From contig JALMLS010000612.1 in the NCBI GenBank assembly GCA_038496445.1, positions 62,001-126,000 on the forward strand: a DNA stretch of 64,000 bases. The letters run 5' to 3'. Under the pieces are notes generated by a model, which saw nothing but the letters and a program-made list of their open reading frames with translations, did not search any database and was not told the DNA's origin. The stretch is from Trichosphaerium sp. ATCC 40318. Its lineage: Eukaryota > Discosea > Flabellinia > Trichosidae. The position numbers were made by a program, and so were the translations under genes. Below are positions 20,723 to 32,584 of the stretch, one piece after another; the stretch's first letter is position 1, and every line of letters starts with the position of its first letter.

Positions 20723-23700
20723 TTACAGAATTTCAACATTGTGTGCTATGTTCTCCAGAGCTGATACCTTGGTGCTATCAAGCTGATTCATTATCACATC
20801 TAATTCAGTGGTCCATTCACCAAACTCTCTGTGATTTACAGCCTTGAATATGTATTTACCACTCTTCCCTGATGATTCACGTGATTGGCTTAAAGAAACA
20901 AGTTGGAATTCATGTTTTTCCAAATGTTGAATGCCCATCATTAAAGAATCAACTTGAAGATACAGTATAGGGCTACCAAACTAATAAAAGTGTAAAAAAC
21001 AACAATAAGGCTAAACCGCACTTTTTTTAGGTGACCCACAAAAAAATGTACAAGAAAAATAAAGTTGATAAAAGAGCTTTACCTGGTGTGCATGTGTTGC
21101 TTTTAGGAAACCGAATAAAGCGTTATTCTTTAGTTGAAAGTATAACAGACGCTTTGTGTGACTATCACTTGTTGTTAACTCTAGATAACCTGATACTGAA
21201 GGTTTAAAGAAGAACTCTGGCATCATAAATGTGCTCGCCTACAAAATCCGTTAACAAACTCTCATTGATTATTTGGTTCGTACTTTTTGTGCTTCTTCTA
21301 GAGCTTCTTTTTGTTTCTTGATTGCAGAAAGCCATCTATTTTTCTCAGATACAGTATTAGCAGTAAATAACAAGCTATCTTCCATTGGATTAACCCACAT
21401 TTGAATAGTGTTAACAACGCCTAAAAGAAAAATAAGATAAACAACTCATTTGCATCCAATAACGTGGATGTTAACTGGAATAGGGTGGCTATATTAGTGC
21501 GTACCCATTTCAGGAGCATCTGGGATGTCATGAAGAACAACGTCTTTTAAGTGAAAAGTGGCATGCACGTTTAGAGCATAAGAGTTTTCTCCTTCGGTCT
21601 CATGTTTTTTCATTAAATGGCTACGCTTCTTCGAGGTATCATGATGATCATTATCAATAGTAATAACAAGCATTGTAGATAACAGATGACAAGTATAATT
21701 CGCTTGTTGAACTGTCCCATGTTGTGATGACAACCCTTGTAGGGTACCGTCCATGATCCATTCTTCTTTAAAATCATCCAAATTCTAACGATAATGAGAC
21801 AACAATTGGTTTGTTGTTTTCGAAATCACGTGGTAAAGAAAAAATTCTTTGATGTAAGGGTGTAACGTACCAAAAAGCTAAGATCCACTTTTCTTGTAAG
21901 TTCCATAGCCTTACTATGCGCTTGTGATGAGTTGTATGCCTTTTTCCCTTTTTTGATAAAATTTTTGATTTCTTCAATTGTTTCTTTTACAAGCTCGCTT
22001 TCTTCAACATCTTCATGTGGTATCTTTCTAAGAAGCTCCTACATGATATAATTAACGTTTCAGACTCTTTATTTATATCGCTTTTTTTTTGTACCTCATG
22101 AAGGTCAATCAGCGTCTCTCCGTGCTTGTACTTTAGGAAGTTAGTATTTTAATCATCGAAAAATCGTACTATTTTCTTAAGTAGTGCCTCCAAGCTATAA
22201 TCAACCTCTTCGAGTTCGGTACGTAAGATAATAGCAGTGTCACGTTCAAAGTCAGAAACTGACTAGATGTTTATGTTAGGATACAAAAGTTATCGGTGGT
22301 TTTTTCAATCCAAAAGAGTAAAAAAAGGTGACTGTTCTCTTTTAGCACGTACGTCTAGGAACTGGTCCAATTCCTTTTTTTTATGTCTTGTCTTTTCTAT
22401 AAGTTCATATGCTATTTCAGCATTTGCAGGATCAAGAAACTGACCGTAGCACTGTAAATATCTTGCCTATAAACAAAAAATCAGCAAAAAAAAAAAAGCA
22501 AATTTGAACCCTTTAAAAGTACTTGCATTACGCTTATAAACATCAGCTACAGTTTTTACAAAATTATATCGTAGAACATGGTCTTCTAGTCTTGCCAAAT
22601 GTCCATATGTTTTTCTATACATATCGATAACTTTACCAAAAATAGTATCCAAAGCTTCAGAAGAGAAGTATTTACTCTTTTTCAATGGCATTAGGTATCC
22701 CTTTTGGTAAAAACATGAGCGACATTGGCTATTCTCATCTTATTTAGTAGACGTACCTTTACAAGAACACCAAGGTTATTCAAGTTTTCGCGTTCATACA
22801 AGAGAATCTAAAGTTAAAGTTTAGCAAACAAAAAAAATTGCAACGTTTCCAAAAACCCAACAAGGTTGCTCCTATCCTCTGTTTGTGTTCATTCTTACCT
22901 CTTTATTTGCTACATAAAGACTTGCTTCTTCCTCTAAACGAGATTTTTGTTCTGGTTCTTGTATCCCGCGCTCAACACCATCTATAAAAGAATTAAAACG
23001 AAGACCATCAAAGAAAGAGTTCAGCTTACGTTCGACTTGACCAGGTATCCAACCTCCTTCTCCTGCTAATACGGTAATATCGGCTTCTTCTGATACTCTG
23101 CGCTTTGCATTACCGTTACTTTGCAAAGGTTTAAGATCTTCAATAAGTTCTACAATCTTGCGAACATTTTTAGCTTTCGCAAGTTCATAGCAAGTTTTAG
23201 CAACTCTGTCTTCAAACTACAAAATATCAGTCAGCATTTAAATTTTGTGACAGTTTTTTTAAGTCACGTACAGTGAACTCTTTATATGGGTCTGCTCCTG
23301 ACTCCAATAGTTTCTTTACAGCCACAACATTTTGATTTGAAATAGCGTAAAACAAAGGCGTTGCAGCTTGACTTAAAAAAAACACGTGTTAGGATTATAC
23401 GTTTTGTGGAGTTTTTTTCTCACCTCGTGATGGCATTGATATCCACACCGTTCATAAGGAACAGGTCCAATAAAAACCCATAGCTCTGTAAAGCAAGTAG
23501 ATGTATTGGTGCCTCTATTACAGTGGTTGTAAGTGCGTTTATATCCATTTTGTGAACGACTAACAACTTCCGGAACAACTTATGACAGTTAGCATAGGTT
23601 CTCGTAAGGATTTTGTTGCCGTACTCTCAAGTAAGATATGTATTTGCTCATGTGTAGTTTATCCGCACTGGCAAGGTAATGCATTATTGTCATGCTATTT

Positions 23701-25879
23701 GTGAGTACGTTCTTATTTGGCGAAGCACCAGCAGCAAGAAGCATGAGGCAGGCTTCGAAGTTCTATCCAAAACTTAGATGAAAAACACAATAAAAAAAAT
23801 AATAGTACTTGGTGCTTCGCAGCCAATAGCAGTGGCGTAAGACCTTCGATATCTGATTGCCTTTGGTTTAAATCTGATCTCTTTTTGCATTTAATTGTGA
23901 GCTTCAGTTTCTCTGTTGAACCACTTATGCATTCTTTCTCAAGCAAAGGATCAACTCCAGTAGGCTTACAGAATCTTTAGTACAAGAAGAGAAAACACAT
24001 CTTCTTACGCTTGCAGAAGTCCAGCTTGACCTCATTGCACTCGAGTTAATAATGGTTGATTCTGGTCTTGCTTTTTTGTATTTTTTTGGGATATCTATGG
24101 AATTTGTTGGAGACACGCTCATACTCAACCGCTGTTTTTTTTTCTGCAACACAAAAAATTAGAAAAAAATAAAATGAACTATTCTAGGCTTACAACAGAC
24201 GCTGACCGCCTTGTTTTCGTTGAGCTGAAAAACTCTTTTGACCTGGGCGATACTCTTTCTGTTTTACTCCTTTGTCGCACTAAATGGGTTTGGTACTTGC
24301 ATAACCGAGGTGAATGGGTCCTTTAAGAAACGTACTGTGAGATGAGGTTGAGAAATACTCTCCAGACCCACTGCTACTCTGTGAAAGTCTGTTCTTAAAG
24401 TACAGTTCCAAATCTTCATCTCGGCTTGCATTCGATACATTATGAAGTAATTTAATATGACTTTGAACCTAGCAGAAGCAGTGAGGATTTTGTGTTCAAC
24501 AAATAAATACTGTGTGAACGGGAAAAAAAAAAAAAGGAACTAAATACTTTTTTTCGAGCACGTGACGTACAGCGCTCAAGTTGTTTTGTTCTATTAGATC
24601 ATCGACTGCAAACACTTCATAGTCAAACATATGTAATCTGTCCTTACAGAAAAGAATATACTTGCTCACGTTATCAGCTGCAACGTCTGAGGTTTCAATT
24701 CTCGCGTTTGGTATCAGTGTGTTTATCAAACTAGTGTTTTTAGTAGGTAAGGATAAAATATGGTAAGAATATTCGGTACATACTCGCATAGAAGTCTACC
24801 ATCACCCAATAATTCGATTGTACTTTTAGACTTCAAGCATCTCTAAATTTCACGTTAAAATTTCTCACGGTTTATTTTATGTTGCTGCTATTGGCGTGCC
24901 TCCAAGTGGTCGGGAAGTAATTGCTGAATCCAGTATAAAAGATCTTTTTCAAGTGCACTCTCTTGGCCTACTGCAGGAGTACTCTGTCACGTGATTTTAG
25001 TAAAAATAAACGTATAAAGTTGAATTAAATCGATTTAAAAATGTACATCTGTGATCGTTGGGCTACGAGATTTATTCTTCTTCCAAACATCATCATTATC
25101 ATGGAACCGCTTCTGACTTCCAACAGCATCAATAACCTGTAGTTTTAAATCAAAAGAAGAAGTATACCAAAAAAAAGAGTGCAAAGCACGTTTTTCACAT
25201 GAAAAAACGAACTGAACGCTATCCTGCTTCAAAAAAGAAAACACTGCAAAAAAACAGACGTTCAATTGGTTTTACAAAAAAGGCACTTACTTTTCTCTCA
25301 AAAAGCTGTTGCATCAAACTACATGCTTCTCCTCTACTAATAGTACCATAATGGCTTGTTATTTTATCCAACGCCGCACTACCTTACGGAGAATATTTTA
25401 GCGTGCTAGTACATCAAAACATGAAAAGGAACCTGTGAAGCTGTGTGGTATAGGTTTAAACCCTTTTCGGTGTGTCTTCAACTCTAAATTCCGATGCTCA
25501 AATAAGAACTGCTCTAGCACGTGACAATCAGGTGGTTCGACCTATTTATCACGTGTTAACGATCGTTTGTTTTTAACAATAATATTTTCTTTTAAGAGTG
25601 TACTGGATTTTCATGGAGAGGTTCTAATGTTCCTCCACGTGCTGATTTAGAATCATTATGCCATTTCTAACGTTATTTGGTGTTTGCCGCACATTTATTT
25701 TAAACAAGGATAAAAAGCCATACCTCTGAGCCACTGTTACTTATCCTTCTTTTAACCTTACGTGATTTTCTTAGCTTCTTCCTTATAGATGCTTTTACAC
25801 CCTTGCTCTTTGTCTTAAACGATCGTAAATACGTTTCCGGTATCAAATAACGTACATGAGAGTGCTCAGGGGTGCTCAT
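20723..25879 (-). CDS. multidomain RhoGEF: DEP, CH, ankyrin repeats, DH, PH, PH
   Basis: This is a likely guanine-nucleotide exchange factor for Rho-family GTPases. From ATG 25879 the basic N-terminus (KASIRKKLRKSRKVKRR) leads to a DEP-like domain (FKPIPHSFTGSAALDKI, HYGTISRGEACSLMQQLFE, DNDDVW). A calponin-homology block follows (DLLYWIQQLLPD, ELLGDGRLLCELINTLIP). Ankyrin repeats come next (IEGLTPLLLAAK, ATPLFYAISNQNVVAVKKLL). The DH domain has KMPLKKSKYFSSEALDTIF, MYRKTYGHLARLEDH and ARYLQCYGQFLDPANAEIAY. One PH domain ends SEKNRWLSAIKKQKEAL. A second C-terminal PH has SGYLELTT and REFGEWTTELD. There are more than 20 introns. The junction inside the CH domain (near 24,850-24,890) does not close cleanly and contains an in-frame TAG, so that exon is uncertain. 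The stop is TAA at 20723. Confidence 0.75.
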
Positions 25880-26208
25880 GAGGTATTTTCTTCTTCTAGA
25901 ATCACAATAAACTGAAGTAACATAGTTTGGTTTCTTTGAAAACAAAAGGAACGGACCAAACCGAGTTTTACATCCCACTTTACGAACAGGATTTGGCTAA
26001 ATCCTTAGTACTTCAGAAACCATTACACGCAAAACAAAGCAGTGGAAACGAAAGTCCGGGTTTTCGCCAAGTTTCAAAGACTACAGAGTATTGCGGAACT
26101 ATTCATTTTTTCTTTTTGTTTACAATGTTCAAATATCAACAAAGGGTTGTGTTGAGTGTACTCTTCATAGGAACTGGATGTTATTAATAAATATGAGGGT
26201 TCAAGGGA
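25880..26208. other. intergenic region
   Basis: This lies upstream of the RhoGEF start and downstream of the F-box-like gene on the same strand. Plus-strand frames at 25,927-26,273 oppose both genes and show no family signal. I see no supported exon. Confidence 0.35.
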
Positions 26209-26938
26209 TCAAAACGAGGTGCTCTCCGGGTCGTATTCTTGATCAAGATGCTCCTCTCTATCATTCTAAATAACCAGTTGGATTTGCCGAAAAAATATTT
26301 GGGTTTGTTGTAAAACAAGCACTTTTTGTCAATGGCTTACCTTAGCTTTTGAAAAAGCGTTATTAAAGACACAAACAACATCCGTGAGCTGCTTCTTGCA
26401 TACTCCATAAAGCTTTTTCTATGTACTGGATCGGCTGATGTAAAACTGCCTGTGGTGGATTCAAGGCGTGCCTTACGTGTTGATTAGCGTGCATACACTG
26501 CTATGGTTGTATTATTACGTGATGGCTTATCTGGAGAGAAAAGTATTCCAGTTGGGATTCTGCGACTTCCATGTCGCTGAGTGTTGCCTTAGGTAGGGCC
26601 TGTTGATTGCGTATACGCTCTTGGACTTTCAGGATGATGGCTTGTTGTAGCACTGGCGCGTTTTAGTAAAAACGTTCTCGGACGTTATGTTTACCTCTTA
26701 TGGTATTGATGGTATTAGGTAGCAGTGCATTAGTCGTTACGAAGCTGACTTGCTTTGATACAGTCCTGCAGTAGCGTTATTGACGTATTTATACTTAAAC
26801 ATACCTAAGACTCCTCCATGGGCGTGGTATTAACGAAGCCGTTATCTTCTGCGTTGAAGTTCTAGCAACCGAGGGTAAATACGAGAATATAATTCGTGTG
26901 ACATCTAAAGGAAGGTTGGAGAAGTAATCAGCTTGCAT
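26209..26938 (-). CDS. small F-box-like protein
   Basis: I built this gene by splicing, since no single exon is long. ATG 26938 opens MQADYFSNLPLDVTRIIFSY, whose LPLDVTRIIFSYLP matches the first half of an F-box. Such motifs normally dock SCF ubiquitin ligases through Skp1. Exons then continue through WRSLRY, VSFVTTNALLPNTINTIR, a helical Gln-rich stretch (LQQAIILKVQERIRNQQAL, VAESQLEYFSLQISHH), VVCVFNNAFSKAK, and a final acidic exon ending EYDPESTSF at TGA 26209-26211. The five introns run about 32-60 nt or a little longer. At least two have a CTAA-type branch-like word. The protein is ~160 residues. The second half of the F-box is weak, so the function is tentative, but the consistent frame across six exons supports a real gene. 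Confidence 0.5.
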
Positions 26939-27101
26939 CGTTGGGCGGTTGTGGCGACTGACAGCGACTCTGACAGAAATTTCGTGTTAAGTCAACAATT
27001 GAAGTCACTACGCTCTCAAGTGACATGTTACGTATTCGGGGTTGTGCGTTTACCACAAGAAACGCAAAGTGTACGGTTTTCAGTTATTGTACGTTTAATT
27101 A

Positions 27102-28254
27102 AGAGGTAGATCATAAAATACAACGCAACAATGTGCCTAACACGCGTTACTGCCATTCAAAACCAAATAATTCATCATTACCGAAATTAACCGTCTGCCT
27201 GGACTTGAACGAAACGCTCGTGTGCTCAAATCCTGTACGTCGCTTTGTAGAAGTTCAACTGACAAAAAAAAACTGCATGCCAAGCGAATGTAGGCCTTAT
27301 TAACAGCATACTTTCTCGTTTTTCTCTAAATAAGTTTGAATAGTTTCCCGAGAAGCCAGAGTGGTTTGAAGACGATGAAGATATTACAGACGTAGCTGAG
27401 TCCCTCCCAGAAGTCCAGAAAGAGCTAGAGGGACTTAGTGTCGCTTTCAAGACTGTGGGAGAGTTAAGAAAATTAACTTGGAATCATTGGATGCAAATTA
27501 CTCAGGAGTACAGTATGTCACGTGTTGAGGATTTTTTAGATTTATTCTTACATGTGAATAGACTCAAGAATGGATACTAAAGGTGATACATTCGAACAAG
27601 TACGAAAGAATATATTCAGAGGCGTACCAGCAGCTCCAGCAAAAGTTGATTTACTATCACGTGAGTTTTAACTTTTTTTGTTGTTCTCATGGTATACGTA
27701 GCACCACATAAGATATATTACAGGCCTCATTTAGACCATTTTGTTAAGGAGATTAAAGAAATGGAAAATGTTCAAATGTATCTATACACTGCTGCTTCAA
27801 AGGCGTTTGCTGATACAGTAACAAATAACTTTGCACCAGATTTCTTTACAAAGAAGCTTTACAAGGATACAGTACATGAACAAGGAGGAAACAAGCCTTT
27901 GTCTAATTTAGGCACTCCTATAGAACGTACAATACTAGTAGATAACACAGAAAAGTACTTGAAAGGACAAGAAGAGGTAAACAACCAACTCTTGGTGATG
28001 TTTTTTTTTTTTGACTTTGCTTTTTTCTCTTCTAGAATGGTATTCTCGTACCGGACTTTTATGGTTTCGATTTCCAAATGGAAAATGATGCTGCTTTATT
28101 ACATGTTCTATCTGTCGTTCAGGCAGTAAGTGGAGAAGAAGATATAAGACCAAAATTAAAAACATTAAATGATTTGTACAAGACTGAACAAGACGGTAGT
28201 CAATATGCTGTTCGTGAAAGGTACTATAAAGAAAACATCAAAGTAGTTCAATGA
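27102..28254 (+). CDS. FCP1/SCP (NIF)-type HAD phosphatase-like protein with altered DxDxT
   Basis: This HAD-fold protein is related to CTD small phosphatases and FCP1. The first core exon reads LTVCLDLNETLVCSNP (27,190-27,233). After an acidic insert (EWFEDDEDITDVAES), the conserved middle follows: YYRPHLDHFVKEI, VQMYLYTAASKAFADTV and FFTKKLYKDT. The motif III/IV region is PLSNLGTPIERTILVDNTE, followed by VPDFYGFDF and a helical C-terminus. In active family members motif I is DLDETL: the first Asp is the nucleophile and the second the general acid/base. Here the second is Asn (codon AAC at 27,208-27,210), so catalysis may be weakened or lost. The nucleophile is kept. The 5' end is uncertain: the frame is open from 27,102, but no ATG is obvious. 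Stop TGA at 28252-28254. Confidence 0.75.
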
Positions 28255-28735
28255 GATCTATCACCCAATATTGAGCTTATCCACACGTGTACCAATAAAA
28301 TTGCTTTTCTCCATACGTGTTGCAAAACAATGATCCATTAATAAATCCATAGTCTGCTTATTATTGCTATCTACAACGTACCCTCCAAGTCTTAATGCAA
28401 TTATACAAGGGTCTAACAGTACAACAAAAATTATGTCAATGGTAAACCAAAAGCTGTCAATACTCTATGCATAGTAAGTTGGCAGTATACTAACAACTGT
28501 GTTAAAGAAAAAACTGTATCGGATTATACATGCGAAGAAGGTTAACATAAATAGATGGAGTGCATGTGATTAGCTTTAACTGTCCAAATTTCAAGGTGCA
28601 AAACTAAATGTCAACAACAACTTTTGTTTGGTTCAAAATCTATATTTACAAGAAGGAAAAGTAGTAGGAGTACCTCCTACTACAAAAGAAGGCTATTGTG
28701 GGACAATATAAACAAATTAATAAATTAATATTAAT
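28255..28735. other. intergenic region between convergent genes
   Basis: This AT-rich region contains shared 3' flanks. I see no exon and no repeat beyond short AT runs. Confidence 0.4.
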
Positions 28736-29811
28736 CTAATCATTGACGTCTAGTGCCAAATCAGGATCAAACTCAAGCTCTTTCATGTAGTCCATAAAAC
28801 CGTCAATAAATTGACCAGCAAATTCACGTATTACTTCTATGGCAACTCTCTTTTCTACAGCTTTTTCTCCTGTTAATCTAAAATGCCTCTAAAAAAAAGT
28901 AAGATATTTCAGTTTTACAACATTATAAGGTGTTTTATAGTGTATCTGTTATATCCATATTACTTACAGCGCCTGTGCGTATTACTAGATCGATAAAATC
29001 TTGGATTTTAATCCCGTATGTTCTACCAATTTTTAAAGTCTATCAAAGTGTCTATTAGTTTATAATACGATTGAAAAACGCTATTTCTAGCGGTTTTGAG
29101 ACATTTTAGTGGTTTTAAAGAATAAAAACCGGTTTAGAAAATTAGTCTTTCGATTGCTGATCACTTACGTCGTACAAGACGTTTAGGCACGCTTGGTTTA
29201 GGTATATACGCCTTTTACCCTTTCCTGACGTAGAATTATCAATACGCCTCTTTTCTTCCATGCCTGTTCCAAAAAGCTTATAAAACCTATTAACATAGCG
29301 CCATTAGTCATAACTGGTATTGATTGGGTTGTTTATACTCACCACTTAACAAAAGCCTGTTTGCCGTTGGGTTTATTAACGTAAATCCATATTTGTATTG
29401 TACAAAAGCCTTGGAACTGTTTCTAACCAGAAATATATTAAATAGAGCCTTTGGACCAAAACGGTTTTTTTGTTGATGGATACGCACCAAAAAATCAACG
29501 TGCGCTTTGTTCTTACGCTCCATATCTAAGTAGAGCGTGACAAACTCAATTATCTCCCTCACGTAAAATTTGCCATTCTTTGATTTGTCCATCACAAATA
29601 GGCATCCTAAGTGCGTAGGATCTAATGGTATCGTTTCACTAGGTACTTCTATTTGTAATAATCCCTCAATAGTCCGCAAAAAAGGTTAGTCCACTAATTA
29701 CTACGCAAAAAAGCAGCCGTACCAAGTAGTTCTTTGGTTTTCTATCTCTAGAGCGTATGCGCTCATACTCTTGTTGAATATATCTATCATATGGTAGACC
29801 GTTTCCCATAT
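28736..29811 (-). CDS. EF-hand-like protein with possible N-myristoylation site
   Basis: I start this gene at ATG 29811 (MGNGLPYDRYIQQEYERI). That start begins with Gly2, as in N-myristoylated calcium sensors. The next exon has CLFVMDKSKNGKFYVREIIE, whose DKSKNGKFYVRE fits a 12-residue EF-hand loop. Later exons add FGPKALFNIFLV, RFYKLFGTGMEEKRRID, LKIGRTYGIKIQDFIDL and HFRLTGEKAVEKRVAIEVI, ending LDVND at TAG 28736-28738. I see only one clear EF-hand and do not recognise the rest. A LINE copy lies immediately upstream, ~40 bp from the chosen ATG. The exon stretch between them (PVTGLWNWASVVH in frame) could be coding if the true start lies beyond the insertion. Confidence 0.5.
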
Positions 29812-30080
29812 GTACAACAGAGGCCCAGTTCCAGAGGCCAGTTACAGGCTATACTTTACTTTACTTTACTTTTATTCCGGTCAAGATTCAGTTTGACGGT
29901 CTTACAAATTTGTTTTTACAACTGTTTTGTCCTCCCATCTTCATCCACTTGTCGCCAGGGCCCCTGATAGGGGTCTCACATAAAGTTAGCCCATGATATT
30001 CATCATCGACCAAGGTAGACCAGACTGTGTAGAATACCTGCCCAGCTCGGACCGCGCACTAGCTCCGTATGGAGGCGTAG

Positions 30081-32456
30081 CTAGTCAGTGTTAGTAATGT
30101 TGAGTTTTTTATATAGCTCATGAAACATGATGTTTCTTTTATCGTAGACGCGTTTGTGGCCGTTCAGTATTCGGAGTTGCAGCTGTTTGAGTTTGTCTTT
30201 GATGTATTTCGGGTCATATCCTGCATATTTACATGCTTCAACTGTGTTGGTTAAGATGTATGCTCCTGTGTACGCTTCTCTAGCGTATTTAGTTTTTTTT
30301 GCTTTTTTGTTTTTTCGTTTCTTGGTGTTGCGGAGGTTTTTATTGACGTAGTTTTTGATTTCCTCTGTATTTTCTGTACGTACATCTTCAGTTGCTTTAC
30401 AATGGTTGATTATGTGATCTGTATCTTCTTTGTGGTGCCCGCATAGTATGCAGCTGGGTTCCTTGTATTTTTTGTTGAAGTAGTCAGTGTTGTGTGGTCC
30501 AGTGGCTTTATTTAGTGTGTATCTGCCACTTAGGTTGTTGTTTCGCAGTTTAAATTGGAAGGTGGTGATGTTGTCCATTAGTGGCATTTTGTCGTTGATG
30601 ACTTGATTGGATATCTTATGCTCAACTTGTGTCAGGATTGGGAGTTTGGCATTCATGTCTTTTTCATGTATTTGGTTACTGATGTTTCTGATCCGTTTAC
30701 GGATGTTTCCTTCAATGATTTCATTATCATTGTATAAGGTGTAGTTGAAGGCTACTCGTCTATTCGGCGTTGGAGGCTTCTTCAAGTATGTTCCTTCCTT
30801 TGCTAGGGTGTCCGCTTCTTCGTTTCCGTGAAGAATCCATTCTATGTTTTTACCAAATTGTTTCTCAAGTGCTTTAAGTTCTTTGTTTAGGAGTTCCAGC
30901 TTCTTAGGTTGGTTTGCGTATTTCTTTCTTTTTTCTTCTACATGACTGGGTACTTTCCAGAATTTTGTGTATGATTTATGTTTGTCTCTTTGTTTGATTG
31001 TTTGTAGGATTTCTATGATGAGTGATGCATTGTACGCATTCATTCTTTGAGAGTGTTTCCATTTGTGCCAGTTTTCGACCGCCGTGATGACGTATTTGGA
31101 GTCTGTGAAGAGGTTGATGTTTGAGGTCTGGTGTGTGTTTTTGAGTGCCCAGAGTGCAGCTTCTAGCTTGGCTGCGTCAACTGTGTTTCCGGTAATGCAT
31201 GGTAGCGCTACATTGTTAGGGGAGCTTCTATTGAAGTACACTCCGAAGCCTGCTGTGTCGCTGTGTTCCATCTTGGAGCCGTCTGTCCATATGTCCACTG
31301 TTTTGCTGGGTTCAGTGGGTGGTTCCCATTTCTTATATATTTCGTAGTGTTGTGGTTGTTTGATTTTGAGGTGATTTCGTATTTTTCCATTTCTTTTTGA
31401 GATCAGTGCTTTCAGTTGGTTTATGTAAGTTGGTGTGACGTATTGTATGATTTCAGCACTTGTTCTGATTTTGTTGTTTATCGTTATATCAGCCCATGTT
31501 GTATTGCTTTTAACTCCGATGCGTTTGAGAATCATTTTTTCTTTTCTTGTGACACTGTTTATTATTGTTCTATATTGCGCTTTGGTTGATACGCAATTAA
31601 TTTTGAGTTCCTGGAGCATTTTGGTATACGTTGTTATTCTGTCGTCATTTATTTCTTTGGCTGCTATTAGTGGTAGGGATGTGTTGTTTTCTGTGTATTT
31701 CTCCCTTCCCATTTTGTTTAGATATTTGTTATCGTTAAGTCTTTGTTTTGTGGTGTTGGCTGCCAGGTCTGTTTTTGGTGCGTTGAGTGCAAATATGTGT
31801 GTGGTGGCGATGAAGCTAGTCTGGTTTGCCGTTTTGGGCGGTATGACGCCTAATCCTCCTTTTTCCGTATCTATCCATAGCTGCGCCTGTTTTGTGTAGT
31901 AGGTAGTAGATAGTGAGTGGAGTATCGCTTTCGCTAGCCTGTTTCTTAACATGTATGTTTGTTTGTAGGGCATTTCGTAGAAGTTGCAGTGGAATTGATA
32001 AGCCGGATTGATGATGTTGTTTACGATGTCTATGCGAGCTTGTATGGGCATTCGCTTATTTTTAATGATGCTTAGACCCCTATCATAGTTTTTGATCGCT
32101 GCATTTTGGTCTCTGGTCCAGTCAAGTTGGGTATTTATGTGTATTCCAAGGTATCTATATGATTTTTTGTTTCCTACATTGTCTATTTGGATTATTTTGT
32201 TGTCGTGTTGGAAGGTTATTGGTTCATCTGTGTCGAGTCCAGTCATGTACTTTGTTTTCTTTAGGTTCACTGATATACCATTGTGTTTAGTGAACTTGAA
32301 GAATTCTATGAGCATTAATTTTAGGTTTTCTCTGGACTTGGCTATGAAGACTAGGTCATCACAGTATGCTAGGAGAGGTATGTGTAGGTTTGCGTTGTTG
32401 CAGAATCTGTATCCATTTATGTTTTTTCGGATGTGTTCGATAATAGGGTTGAGCAC
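30081..32456 (-). pseudogene. LINE polyprotein, 3' part: RT palm/thumb, RNase H, zinc-finger-like
   Basis: This 791-codon open frame encodes the second half of the element's reverse transcriptase. It includes the catalytic block LLAYCDDLVFIAKS and a thumb region. An RNase H domain follows (VDIWTDGSKMEH with the first Asp, LEAALWALK with Glu, NLFTDSKYVI with the second Asp, later GNEEADTLAKEG). It ends with a Cys/His motif (CILCGHHKEDTDHIINHC). Upstream it is out of frame with the first half because of a 1-nt shift near 32,590. The stop is TAG at 30081. I mark it a pseudogene because the copy is truncated and frameshifted. Confidence 0.88.
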
Positions 32457-32584
32457 AATGATGAAGAGAAGGGGCGAGAGGACGTCTCCTTGTCTAACTC
32501 CATTTTTGATTTCGAATTGTTCAGATAGTCCATTATTGGTGAGGATTTTGGCCTTTCCACTTAGAAATGTTCCTTCTATGGCTT

